Below the pieces are notes generated by a model. The model saw only the letters and a program-made list of their open reading frames with translations. It did not search any database and was not told the DNA's origin. This document shows, one piece after another, positions 30,862-38,163 of a stretch of 38,163 nt of DNA. The position numbers and the translations under genes were made by a program. Every line of letters begins with the position of its first letter. Within the stretch, counting starts at the first letter, position 1. Source of the DNA: Microbacterium sp. (GTDB lineage Bacteria; Actinomycetota; Actinomycetes; Actinomycetales; Microbacteriaceae); NCBI GenBank assembly GCA_003524435.1, contig DQHP01000060.1, positions 1 through 38,163 on the forward strand, written 5' to 3'.

Positions 30862-31665
30862 ATGACCTCTGAGCAGTCCGCCGTTCCCGAGCCGACAGAA
30901 TCAGAGGTTGCCAAGCAGACGCCTTCAGATGCTTCCGCGCCTCGGCACACCGGGGCGACCTACGCGCTCGGCCGTGCGGTGATCGGAGCGCTGGCGCGCA
31001 CGATCTATCGGCCACGCATCGAAGGCCGTGAGCATGTCCCCCTGGATGGACCCGTCATCTTCGCGAGCAATCATCTGTCGTTCATCGATTCGATTGCCAT
31101 CCCCGTCGCCGCTCCGCGGCCCGTACAGTTTCTTGCAAAGTCGTCCTATTTCGAGGGGACCGGCTTCAAGGGCGCGGCAATGCGCGCCTTTTTTCAATCG
31201 ATCGGTGCGATCCCCGTGCGCCGCGGTGCAGGTCAAGCAGCGCTCGACGCACTCGATCAGCAGCGCCTGTTGCTTGACGAGGGTCTGGCTGTTGCTCTGT
31301 ACCCCGAAGGCACTCGCTCCACAGATGGACGCCTCTACAAGGGCCGCACCGGCGTTGCCTTCCTCGCCTTGCAAACTGGTGCCCCCGTTGTTCCGGTTGG
31401 GCTCATCGGCACGGATAAAGCGATGCCCAAGGGGGCGAGGCTGCCTTCGATGACGAAGCGCATCACCGTAAGATTTGGAACGCCGCTCGATGTGTCCGTT
31501 CACGGGCCCGCCACCAGCGGGAAAGCACGTCGACTTGCGACGGATCAGATTATGGCGGCAATTCACTCGCTGTCAGAGCAAGAACTCGCCGGTGTTTACA
31601 ACGAGCCGCCAGCCCAGGGCGCTATCGAGAAGATCAAACAGGCGTTGCCGCACGAGCGCCGATAG
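30862..31665 (+). CDS. 1-Acylglycerol-3-phosphate O-acyltransferase (PlsC-like)
   Basis: A 267-residue phospholipid acyltransferase. Block I NHLSFID (HxxxxD, residue ~70), block II around FFQSIGAIPVRRGAGQ, block III YPEGTRSTDGRLYKGRTG (~150), and block IV APVVPVGLIG (~175) are all present. It would form phosphatidic acid at the inner membrane face. The N-terminal ~35 residues are acidic/polar and not membrane-like. No Shine-Dalgarno sequence is seen; the TAACCT-N6-ATG spacing suggests a leaderless mRNA. It converges with the OsmC-like gene six bases downstream. Confidence 0.9.
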   Translation: MTSEQSAVPEPTESEVAKQTPSDASAPRHTGATYALGRAVIGALARTIYRPRIEGREHVPLDGPVIFASNHLSFIDSIAIPVAAPRPVQFLAKSSYFEGTGFKGAAMRAFFQSIGAIPVRRGAGQAALDALDQQRLLLDEGLAVALYPEGTRSTDGRLYKGRTGVAFLALQTGAPVVPVGLIGTDKAMPKGARLPSMTKRITVRFGTPLDVSVHGPATSGKARRLATDQIMAAIHSLSEQELAGVYNEPPAQGAIEKIKQALPHERR

Positions 31666-31671
31666 CGACGC

Positions 31672-32145
31672 TCAACTCGATGTGACCGTCGCCTCGTGGC
31701 GCACCGGGAAGTTGACAGAGTTCGCGATGAAACACATCCGATGTGCGTCGTTGTGCGCGCGTTCTGCCGCCTCGATCATCGATGCTTCCGCCACAACAAC
31801 TTCAGGGCGCAGCAAGACGTCGGTGAATGCGCCTCCGCTCTTGCCATCCTCGGTCATCACGCCCGTCGCGTTGTCGCGGTAGGACACGACCACGACACCT
31901 GCCACAACACAGGCATGCAGATAAGACAGCAGATGACACTCGGACAGCGACGCGATGAGCAGGTCTTCTGGGTTCCAGCGTGCTGAGTCGCCGCGAAACG
32001 GTTTGTCTGCAGACGCCAGCAGTTCCGGCTTGCCTTCGACGCGGATCGTGACGTCTCTGGAGTAGTCGCGATACCCGCTCGTTCCCGTGCCAGTATTACC
32101 CGTCCAGGTCGCGGTGAGCGAGTAGTTGTGTTCGCCGAACTTCAT
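31672..32145 (-). CDS. OsmC/Ohr-family peroxiredoxin-like protein
   Basis: A 157-residue thiol peroxidase-type protein. The family pattern is clear: WNPEDLLIASLSECHLLSY carries the first Cys (residue ~72), and AHRMCFIANSVNFPV the second (~138). OsmC proteins reduce organic hydroperoxides. ATG 32145 (MKFGEHNYS) is chosen because the family begins there; the open frame runs 37 codons further, over the divergent asparaginase promoter. No Shine-Dalgarno sequence is visible. Confidence 0.87.
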   Translation of the reverse strand: MKFGEHNYSLTATWTGNTGTGTSGYRDYSRDVTIRVEGKPELLASADKPFRGDSARWNPEDLLIASLSECHLLSYLHACVVAGVVVVSYRDNATGVMTEDGKSGGAFTDVLLRPEVVVAEASMIEAAERAHNDAHRMCFIANSVNFPVRHEATVTSS

Positions 32146-32166
32146 GTCGTCAGTCTCGCACGCCGT

Positions 32167-32172
32167 TAGGCT
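32167..32172 (+). promoter_or_regulatory. -10 box, leaderless asparaginase gene
   Basis: TAGGCT, six bases (GGAGGG), then the GTG at 32179. The purine-rich spacer touches the start codon and is too close to act as a normal Shine-Dalgarno sequence. Confidence 0.55.
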
Positions 32173-32178
32173 GGAGGG

Positions 32179-33174
32179 GTGCTGGAGACTTTCACCGTTG
32201 CGGATGCTGTTGAACTTGCCGTTGTCGACAGGAGTGGCTTCGTCGAATCCCGCCATGCGGGTGCGGCGATCGTGCTCTCCTCCGACGGTGAAGTTGTCGG
32301 ACGCTGGGGAAACCCCGATGCGCTCATTCTGCCTCGCTCAAGTCTGAAGCCCCTTCAGGCGGTCGCCTGTATCACCGCTGGCGCAGAGCTTGCGGGAGAG
32401 CAGCTCGCCCTGGCAACGGCCAGCCACGTCGGCACGGACCGGCATGCGGAAGTGGTGCGCGATGTTCTCACGGCAGGTGGCCTCACCGAAGACGACCTGG
32501 GATGCCCGCCTGCGTGGCCAAGCGACACCGCCACACGTGACGACATGGTCCGCGAACACGGCGCTCAGGCGCGTATCCGGATGAACTGCTCTGGCAAGCA
32601 TGCAGCCATGCTGAGGGCATGCGTTGCCACAGGCTGGCCCACCGAGGGTTACCTGGATCCGTCGCATCCGCTGCAGCTGCACATCCGCGAAGTGGTCGAG
32701 CGGCTCACCGGTGAGAAAATCGCACACACCTCGATCGATGGCTGCGGCGCACCGGTTCATGCGATGACTCTCAGCGCACTGGCCCGTGGAATTCACCGCA
32801 TCGGCTCCGCATCGGAGCGGTCTCCTTTCGCTCTGCACCGAGTCGCAGGCACACTCGTACGTGCTGTCAAAGAGAATCCTTGGACGATCGAGGGCACCGG
32901 CCGCCCCGACACGATCGCGATCGAAACTCTCGGGGTGTTTGCCAAGGGTGGGGCCGAGGGCATCATGGTGATGGTTGCACCGGACGGCACCACCGTGGCT
33001 CTGAAGATGCTCGATGGATCTGGACGCGCAGCAACGATCGTCGCCGCCACCCTCCTGGCCCGTGCGGGAGCGCTCAGCGACGCCGATGTATCGACGTTGA
33101 CGAGGACACTTCAACTCGAAGTGCTGGGCGGCGGGGTTGGCGTCGGGATGATTCGTCCCAGTGCAGGCCTCTGA
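32179..33174 (+). CDS. L-asparaginase (Rhizobium etli-type, asparaginase II family)
   Basis: A 331-residue enzyme converting asparagine to aspartate and ammonia. It belongs to the family of R. etli thermolabile asparaginase (serine beta-lactamase-like fold), not the classical AnsA/B type. Landmarks are PRSSLKPLQAVA near residue 52 (Ser-x2-Lys), MNCSGKHAAMLRAC near 135, DGCGAPVHAM near 188, and GVFAKGGAEGIM near 252, with a Cys/Lys-containing active-site loop. It is cytosolic with no signal peptide. It is divergent from the OsmC gene, with starts 33 bases apart. Confidence 0.9.
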   Translation: MLETFTVADAVELAVVDRSGFVESRHAGAAIVLSSDGEVVGRWGNPDALILPRSSLKPLQAVACITAGAELAGEQLALATASHVGTDRHAEVVRDVLTAGGLTEDDLGCPPAWPSDTATRDDMVREHGAQARIRMNCSGKHAAMLRACVATGWPTEGYLDPSHPLQLHIREVVERLTGEKIAHTSIDGCGAPVHAMTLSALARGIHRIGSASERSPFALHRVAGTLVRAVKENPWTIEGTGRPDTIAIETLGVFAKGGAEGIMVMVAPDGTTVALKMLDGSGRAATIVAATLLARAGALSDADVSTLTRTLQLEVLGGGVGVGMIRPSAGL

Positions 33175-33223
33175 GAATGCGGATCGCTGCGTGACAACGC
33201 GGGTCACTTCTTGGCGACGTGCG

Positions 33224-36031
33224 TCACCGGCGCGCGGGGTCAAGGCTCGGGATAATCACCCGCCTCGGTGCACGGCCGTCATGAATTGACCAGGCACGTC
33301 CAGCGTGCACCTCCGCATACGGCGGCAATTCTCTGGAACCGGTGAATGCGCGCAACTCACCCGCACTTTCAGCGAGGATCACCATTTCTCCTTCCTGTCT
33401 GATCCGCTGCCATAGCGCCCACTGACGTTGCCAGCTCTCGGCGTCACCCACCAAGATCGTCGAAGCAGTGTCCGTGCTTGCTCGCTGAGGTTGCCCCGCA
33501 ACCTCGTTCGGCAGATCTCCCACTCCCCGCACCTCGCATCCCGGATAGCGAGCTCCGAGAGCTTCTACGACGTGTCGCACGCTCGCGGCCACCACGCCGA
33601 TCACCTGTGCGGCAGGAACCCACTGCACGGCGTTCGTCTGTGCCGAAGCTTCTGCCGTAGCGTCAACGAGCGAGGCGTGCGGCTCCGTCCACGCCACCTG
33701 TACTTCGCGCTCCCCTACCCTGCCCCTTCCGGGCGGCCGTTCCCGGCGGAAGCCATCATTGTCACCGCCTGCCGCGAGATGCTCCAATTTGGTTCCCACT
33801 CTCAAAAACATCCGCATCGGAAGCGCTTCTATGACACGCGCGATCTGTCCTGAGACGCGCGCGGTACTGATGATAACCGTGCATCCGCGTGCCGCGGAAG
33901 AACGAGCGAGCTTCTCCAGTCGTTCTAAAAACAACTGCGCGTGCTCTACGGGATACGCGGCCACCAACTGATCAAGATCGTCGCAGAGTACGAGAGAAGG
34001 TATCGCGAAAGATGGATCCGACAGGACAGCGATCGTGTCCCATGCCCGCTCTGGATCGGCATCGACAAGCACCGCATTGTGACTCTGTGCCGCGAGGACG
34101 CGTAATGCTGTGGAACGCCCCGATCCGCTCCCGCCGATAATGGCGAGCCCGCGGTCGACCCCGGGGCGTAGCATGACCGGTTCCTGACGCTGGCGTTCGG
34201 GTTCATCCGCGAGCCCTAAGACTACGCAGTCGGACATATCCTCAGTACGCGTGACGTCTGCAAGAGCAAGTTTGGAGGGCAGCGGCGGCAGCCACGGGCT
34301 CGTCTGCGGCGGTGTATCAGGCCAGCATGCGCCGATGGCCCGCAGATCGTGCGCGCTGGTGAGAGCGACCCGCACAGCGGCTGCCGCGGCGTCCTGCGGT
34401 CGACGTACGAAAGCGAGTCCTCGAGAACTCGCCCCGCCAGGCAGCTCCGCCGCATCATCGGAGCCGATCACCAGCCGACTGTCCGCGGCTTCCGTGACTC
34501 GAAGACTCACGCGCAGCGGACAGTTTGCCGCCAGCGCTTCGCGGATCACTCCGGCGGCGCGCTGCGTACCCAAGATGAGGTGCATTCCTAATGCTCTGCC
34601 CCGTGCTGCGACGTCAGTAAACACGGCACCGAGGTCAGGATGCTCCTGCAACAGCGCCGCGAACTCATCAACGACGATGACCAGCCGGGCGAGCTGTCCG
34701 CCGCTCTCCGAGATATTGCGCGCACCCAATTCTTGAAGCACGGCCTCACGGCGTCGCAACTCTGCTGTCAAGCTGCCGACGCCGCGACGCGCTTCTTCTT
34801 CATTCAGATCGGTTATCACCGCTGCGACGTGCGGAAGAGCGCGTAGCGGATCAAACGCCGTGCCTCCTTTGAAGTCGGCCAAGACAAATGTGACCTCTTG
34901 CGGACCGTGTGCGCGGGCCATAGCCGTCACCCAGGTGACGAGCAGCTCGCTCTTGCCTGCACCCGTCATTCCCGTGACAATCGCATGTGGCCCGTCATCG
35001 ACGAGGTCGAGGACCACATCCGCGTGCTCTGTGCGGCCGATAGCCGCAGAGAGTCCACCACGATCAGTATGAGAAAGCGGCAGCAGCTCTGCCAGTGCCA
35101 CGCTGTCTGGCAACTGTGCGACGTCGCCTTCCCGCTCGACGCTGCGGGTCGCCACTTGCCTCGCCTGCGGTCGCGAAAGACATTCCAGCAGCACGTTCTC
35201 GCTACCGGCAGTGGTACGCACACGAGTCTGTCCCGGATCAACGCAGTCCAGTACGGTGGTGATCCCCTCCGGCACTTCACTGTCCGCTGCACCTACGCGC
35301 ACTTCGGCCGAGGCATCCGCACGCCCGCCATCACCAATAGTGACAGCGAGGCGCCACGCGCCCCGGCGCGGCCGTCCCGCATGAGGAAAACCGTCTAACC
35401 CGAGTGGCTCGAGTGCGTCACCCACCAGCGCCAGTTGCGCCGGCGCGTGCCGCAGACACAACTGCACGATGAGCGCTCTCGTCGCCGCAGCAACAACGGG
35501 TGCCGGACCCCGCAAACAAATCCCGCGCCCCATCGGCACGGTGATCGGCACATCTTTGACGTCCGCCGCGCGCTCACGGAACTCACGAGCGCGCTCACCG
35601 TCATCACCGGTGACCCGTAAGGAACTGCGTCGAGCACCTGATCCCACCACAATCGGTGTTGCCTCATCGATCGTCTGCAAATCTCGAAGCGGCGGCTCTT
35701 TTATGCTTCCCGCAGCATCGGGGTGCACTCGCCGCAGCTCACGGCGCTCGCGCTGATGCCGCCGGCGCAGCTCTTGTTCGACTCGTGACCATGCCGTCGT
35801 CTGTTCCGTTGCTGATACCCGTCTGTCGCGACGGCGCGTGCGGAGCCCATCAAGCAGCGATGCTCCGATCATGAGCGGGCCCAGCGCTGCGAAGCACAGG
35901 GAATAGATCGAACCCGTCACCAGCCACAGCATGACTCCCGCCGCGATCGGCACAACCGCGGCGAGCACCGGAATCGGTTGCTTACGAGGTGGAGCTGGCG
36001 CGACGGGGAGTGTCAGGGGTTCGAGATCCAT
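33224..36031 (-). CDS. FtsK/SpoIIIE-type ATPase, EccC-like
   Basis: A 935-residue membrane ATPase. Two helices lie at residues ~21-62, followed by a basic linker and a ~200-residue domain. The first RecA-like ATPase has Walker A GMTGAGKS (354-361), LADFKGGTAF and Walker B LVIVVDE (450-456). A second has the P-loop GGSGSGRS (633-640), with Arg in place of the catalytic Lys, and a weak Walker B VLCDDLD. The domain order resembles EccC of type VII secretion, but with two rather than three ATPases. No WXG100 or other Ecc gene is in the window. The start is just after GGGGG, an unusually close spacing. PP2C lies 57 bases upstream. Confidence 0.82.
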   Translation of the reverse strand: MDLEPLTLPVAPAPPRKQPIPVLAAVVPIAAGVMLWLVTGSIYSLCFAALGPLMIGASLLDGLRTRRRDRRVSATEQTTAWSRVEQELRRRHQRERRELRRVHPDAAGSIKEPPLRDLQTIDEATPIVVGSGARRSSLRVTGDDGERAREFRERAADVKDVPITVPMGRGICLRGPAPVVAAATRALIVQLCLRHAPAQLALVGDALEPLGLDGFPHAGRPRRGAWRLAVTIGDGGRADASAEVRVGAADSEVPEGITTVLDCVDPGQTRVRTTAGSENVLLECLSRPQARQVATRSVEREGDVAQLPDSVALAELLPLSHTDRGGLSAAIGRTEHADVVLDLVDDGPHAIVTGMTGAGKSELLVTWVTAMARAHGPQEVTFVLADFKGGTAFDPLRALPHVAAVITDLNEEEARRGVGSLTAELRRREAVLQELGARNISESGGQLARLVIVVDEFAALLQEHPDLGAVFTDVAARGRALGMHLILGTQRAAGVIREALAANCPLRVSLRVTEAADSRLVIGSDDAAELPGGASSRGLAFVRRPQDAAAAAVRVALTSAHDLRAIGACWPDTPPQTSPWLPPLPSKLALADVTRTEDMSDCVVLGLADEPERQRQEPVMLRPGVDRGLAIIGGSGSGRSTALRVLAAQSHNAVLVDADPERAWDTIAVLSDPSFAIPSLVLCDDLDQLVAAYPVEHAQLFLERLEKLARSSAARGCTVIISTARVSGQIARVIEALPMRMFLRVGTKLEHLAAGGDNDGFRRERPPGRGRVGEREVQVAWTEPHASLVDATAEASAQTNAVQWVPAAQVIGVVAASVRHVVEALGARYPGCEVRGVGDLPNEVAGQPQRASTDTASTILVGDAESWQRQWALWQRIRQEGEMVILAESAGELRAFTGSRELPPYAEVHAGRAWSIHDGRAPRRVIIPSLDPARR

Positions 36032-36088
36032 TCCCCCATCTCACGGCATCGGTAACGACCAACTGCCGTTTTCCACAGCCCTCAGAGC

Positions 36089-36946
36089 TTATTCGACAGT
36101 TTCCTCAGTGGTGGAGGGAGAGTCATCGATGGTGTTGATCTGCGCCGTAGGCGCGTTATCTGCCACGGCCTCTGCGCCATCGCGCTCGATCTTCACCACG
36201 ATGATCGTCACGTTGTCGCGACCGCCATTTTCAAGTGCAGCGGCGAGCATGGCATCGACAGCGATCGCCGGGTCAGCATGCTCACGAAGGAAATGCTGAA
36301 TGCCGTAATCCGTAAGTTCCTTGGTGAGTCCATCCGAACAGATCACAAATCGGTCGCCGTCTTGGACCTCGATGCCGAGATAGTCCGGCGCGGTGAGCTC
36401 ACTCGCCCCCACCGCACGGGTGATGACGTTGCTGTACGGGTGCGACTCTGCTTCTTCGGGGCTGAGGCGACCAGAGCTGATCAGCTCTTGCACAACGGAG
36501 TGATCCGTAGTCACCTGCACCAGTCGCGCTTCACGCAAAAGATAAACGCGAGAGTCCCCAATATTCAGTGAGATCCAGCGAGGTTCATCGTCGGCGAGGT
36601 CAAAGAGGATTCCGGTGAGCGTGGTGCCGGTGCCCTCATCGGTGGTTTCCGGGTGGGATGCGATGTCACCGACCGCTTGCTCAAGTGCGTGCTCAATCGC
36701 GCCGGTTGTCACAGTTCCGGTGCTGACCACTTCTTGAAGCCGAGCGATTGTACTTTGGCTGGCAATCTCACCGCCAGCGTGGCCCCCCATGCCGTCGGCA
36801 ACGACGAACAATGGGTATTCAGCGAGGAACGCGTCCTGGTTGTTATCGCGACGAAGCCCGGTATCGGTGACGCCCGCCCAAGACAACAGCACGTCGTCCC
36901 CCTCGGCGACGGCAACGCGATGGGTCTGCGTAGTCGTCTCAGACAA
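36089..36946 (-). CDS. PP2C-family Ser/Thr protein phosphatase
   Basis: A 285-residue cytosolic metal-dependent phosphatase. Motifs in order are GLRRDNNQDAF, VVADGMGGHAGGE, GTGTTLTG, LNIGDSRVYLL, VICSDGLTKEL and GGRDNVT, giving all the metal-binding Asp residues. An acidic Thr/Ser-rich tail (~35 residues) follows. The start is TTG 36946 with GGAGG six bases upstream. The partner kinase is not in the window; in actinobacteria these phosphatases usually oppose PknA/PknB-type kinases. It precedes the EccC-like gene on the same strand. Confidence 0.92.
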   Translation of the reverse strand: MSETTTQTHRVAVAEGDDVLLSWAGVTDTGLRRDNNQDAFLAEYPLFVVADGMGGHAGGEIASQSTIARLQEVVSTGTVTTGAIEHALEQAVGDIASHPETTDEGTGTTLTGILFDLADDEPRWISLNIGDSRVYLLREARLVQVTTDHSVVQELISSGRLSPEEAESHPYSNVITRAVGASELTAPDYLGIEVQDGDRFVICSDGLTKELTDYGIQHFLREHADPAIAVDAMLAAALENGGRDNVTIIVVKIERDGAEAVADNAPTAQINTIDDSPSTTEETVE

Positions 36947-37016
36947 ATGGGACCTCCGGGGTGAATGCGACTATCGGAGTGGCCGCAGGACTCTCACACA
37001 TCGTAGTAGAAGCCAG

Positions 37017-38000
37017 TCATACCTGCGCGCCAGGATCGGCAGGGAGGGGGAAGATCTGATCGATAGTTGCGAGATCTTCCGCAGTTGGCGTCCACGCAAC
37101 AGCCGCGTTCGCATTGGCCTCAATCTGCGCGGCAGAGGTCGCACCGGCAATCACGCTGGATACCGCGGGCTGAGCAAGAAGCCAGCCGAACGTCGCTTCC
37201 AACATCGTGATACCGCGATCCGTACAGAAACGTTCATACTCTTCGAGCGCGTCCCACGGGGCGTTTTCCCACACGTGTCGACGTGACGACCAAATGCGGC
37301 TTGTCGACGGCCCACCCTCGCGCGTGAACTTTCCGGTGAGCAGACCGTTGTGTAAAGGAAAGAAGGGGAAAAAGCCCAGCCCAAAGCGCTCCGCAGCAGG
37401 GAGCACTTCGCGTTCGGCTGCTCTGGCCAGCAATGAGTAGTGATTCTGCGCAGAGACAAATCGCCCCGAGTTGCGAGAAAGAGAGGTGAGTTCGGCCTCG
37501 GCGATCTGCCACCCCGACAGATTGGAGTGTCCGTAATAGCGGATCTTGCCTTCGCGGACAAGATCATCGAGCGCGTCGATGGTCTCGGCAATTGGCGTCT
37601 GGGCATCAGGCTCATGCAGCTGATAGAGATCAATCCAGTCCGTCTGCAATCGCACCAGAGATTCTTCCACCGCCCGGCGAATATAACGCCGAGATCCGCC
37701 ACCGGAGGGAAAGTCATAGCCCATATCCCGCGCGTGCCCGAACTTTGTCGCGAGGACGACGTGATCACGACGACCGCGCAAAGCTTCACCCATGAAAGTC
37801 TCGCTCAGACCGGGATCCTTGCCATACATATCAGCCGTATCGAAGAAGATCACATCATGTGCGATCGCCGCGTCGATAACGTCACGAGTACCTTCCAGCG
37901 ACTCGGTCGCTGTTCCTGACCGACCGAAATTGTTGCATCCGAGTCCTGTCGAGGAGACCAGAAGACCGGATGCTCCGACTCGGCGCTGTGACATGACCAT
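37017..38000 (-). CDS. Aldo/keto reductase
   Basis: A 327-residue NADPH-dependent oxidoreductase with the (beta/alpha)8 fold. The catalytic tetrad is present: FDTADMYGKDPGLSE (Asp, Tyr), VVLATKFGH (Lys) and LYQLHEPD (His). The C-terminal cofactor region SSVIAGATSAAQIEANA marks the YghZ/Tas-like group. The substrate is unknown. ATG 38000 is favoured over ATG 37994 because TAGCGT ends six bases before it; there is no Shine-Dalgarno sequence. Confidence 0.92.
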   Translation of the reverse strand: MVMSQRRVGASGLLVSSTGLGCNNFGRSGTATESLEGTRDVIDAAIAHDVIFFDTADMYGKDPGLSETFMGEALRGRRDHVVLATKFGHARDMGYDFPSGGGSRRYIRRAVEESLVRLQTDWIDLYQLHEPDAQTPIAETIDALDDLVREGKIRYYGHSNLSGWQIAEAELTSLSRNSGRFVSAQNHYSLLARAAEREVLPAAERFGLGFFPFFPLHNGLLTGKFTREGGPSTSRIWSSRRHVWENAPWDALEEYERFCTDRGITMLEATFGWLLAQPAVSSVIAGATSAAQIEANANAAVAWTPTAEDLATIDQIFPLPADPGAQV

Positions 38001-38006
38001 AAGTCC

Positions 38007-38012
38007 ACGCTA
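38007..38012 (-). promoter_or_regulatory. -10 box, leaderless aldo/keto reductase gene
   Basis: TAGCGT, six bases, then ATG at 38000. Confidence 0.55.
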
Positions 38013-38032
38013 TCTGACTTCCGGCGTGGAAC

Positions 38033-38070
38033 AACGAAGGACCCCCGATCGAAATCGAGGGTCCTTCGTT
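38033..38070 (-). terminator. Strong hairpin after the gene at the right edge
   Basis: AACGAAGGACCC (38033-38044) and GGGTCCTTCGTT (38059-38070) pair perfectly over 12 bases. The stem continues as CGAT/ATCG after one mismatch, with a CGAA tetraloop. It lies seven bases after the stop of the right-edge gene and upstream of the reductase promoter. The U tract is weak, so it is a probable intrinsic terminator. Confidence 0.75.
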
Positions 38071-38077
38071 CAATTCA

Positions 38078-38163
38078 TCACGCAGGCGGCTGGTTCGGAT
38101 CTGCCGGCGGTGCGGGCGGTGCCGGCGGGGTAGCCGGCGGCGCTGCAGGAGGAGTGGTCGGCG
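38078..38163 (-). CDS. Pro/Ala-rich C-terminus of a gene running off the right edge
   Basis: The last 27 codons and the TGA stop (38078-38080) of a minus-strand gene. The visible tail is PPA/PAP-type low complexity ending PADPNQPPA, typical of an extracellular or cytoplasmic Pro-rich tail of an actinobacterial membrane protein. The domain giving its identity lies outside the window. The frame choice is supported by the hairpin directly after its stop and by the coherent Pro/Ala composition. Confidence 0.6.
   Translation of the reverse strand, partial: PTTPPAAPPATPPAPPAPPADPNQPPA

Noticed and set aside
33191..33212. GTGAC...GTCAC stem followed by TTCTT between convergent genes
   Set aside because: The stem has five pairs and the T tract is interrupted; too weak to call a terminator.
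1..38163. CRISPR arrays, insertion sequences, prophage or integrase genes, tRNA or rRNA genes
   Set aside because: No regularly spaced direct repeats, no transposase or integrase motifs, and no recognisable tRNA or rRNA segments were seen on either strand.

Overview
The window reads as chromosomal DNA of a high-GC actinobacterium, most likely Microbacteriaceae (Microbacterium-like). The evidence is strong GC3 bias, an actinobacterial dxr / site-2 protease / ispG and proS / nusA / ylxR / infB gene order, a short NusA without acidic C-terminal repeats, a fused trpEG gene, and many promoters that put a TANNNT box six bases before the start codon. About 37 genes cover nearly all of it. No gap exceeds 300 bases, and I see no rRNA, tRNA, insertion sequence, prophage or CRISPR array.

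Layout. 1-4556 (minus): translation and transcription block, with the 5' end of infB, then ylxR, nusA, a LOG-family gene and proS; rimP is not in its usual place before nusA. 4589-5359: PEP-mutase/isocitrate-lyase-like enzyme. 5402-10588: nitrite-reduction locus, with a giant membrane/cupredoxin/copper nitrite reductase fusion, a second multi-pass membrane protein and a Cys-containing winged-helix regulator, all translationally coupled; a divergent DUF2249 gene; and a lipoprotein cupredoxin that is a near copy of the cupredoxin domain in the fusion. 10680-13925 (plus): membrane protein of unknown function, RNB exoribonuclease, APH-family kinase. 13949-18686: bidirectional pterin/folate locus (minus: folE, FAD reductase, folP, RibD/DHFR-like reductase; plus: a second Cys-rich regulator and a Nudix hydrolase), with an AT-rich inverted repeat between the divergent halves. 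18758-20806 (minus): alpha/beta hydrolase, AlaX-like tRNA editing protein, SnoaL-like protein.

20841-29713 carries ispG, an M50 site-2 protease and dxr on the minus strand. Between them are plus-strand genes: a trpEG gene behind a complete ribosome-mediated attenuator, a His-bearing membrane protein with a YcnI-like copper protein, and a MurE-like ligase. 29764-38163: FKBP lipoprotein, PlsC-like acyltransferase, OsmC protein, asparaginase, a two-ATPase FtsK/EccC-like protein, PP2C phosphatase, aldo/keto reductase, a strong hairpin, and the Pro-rich tail of a gene running off the right edge.

How the genes may work together: the nitrite locus contains an enzyme, a candidate electron donor and a candidate metal- or NO-sensing regulator. 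The pterin locus has GTP cyclohydrolase, a possible dihydroneopterin triphosphate Nudix, dihydropteroate synthase and a DHFR-like reductase, but lacks folB and folK. Functions are inferred from motifs read by eye; no database search was run.
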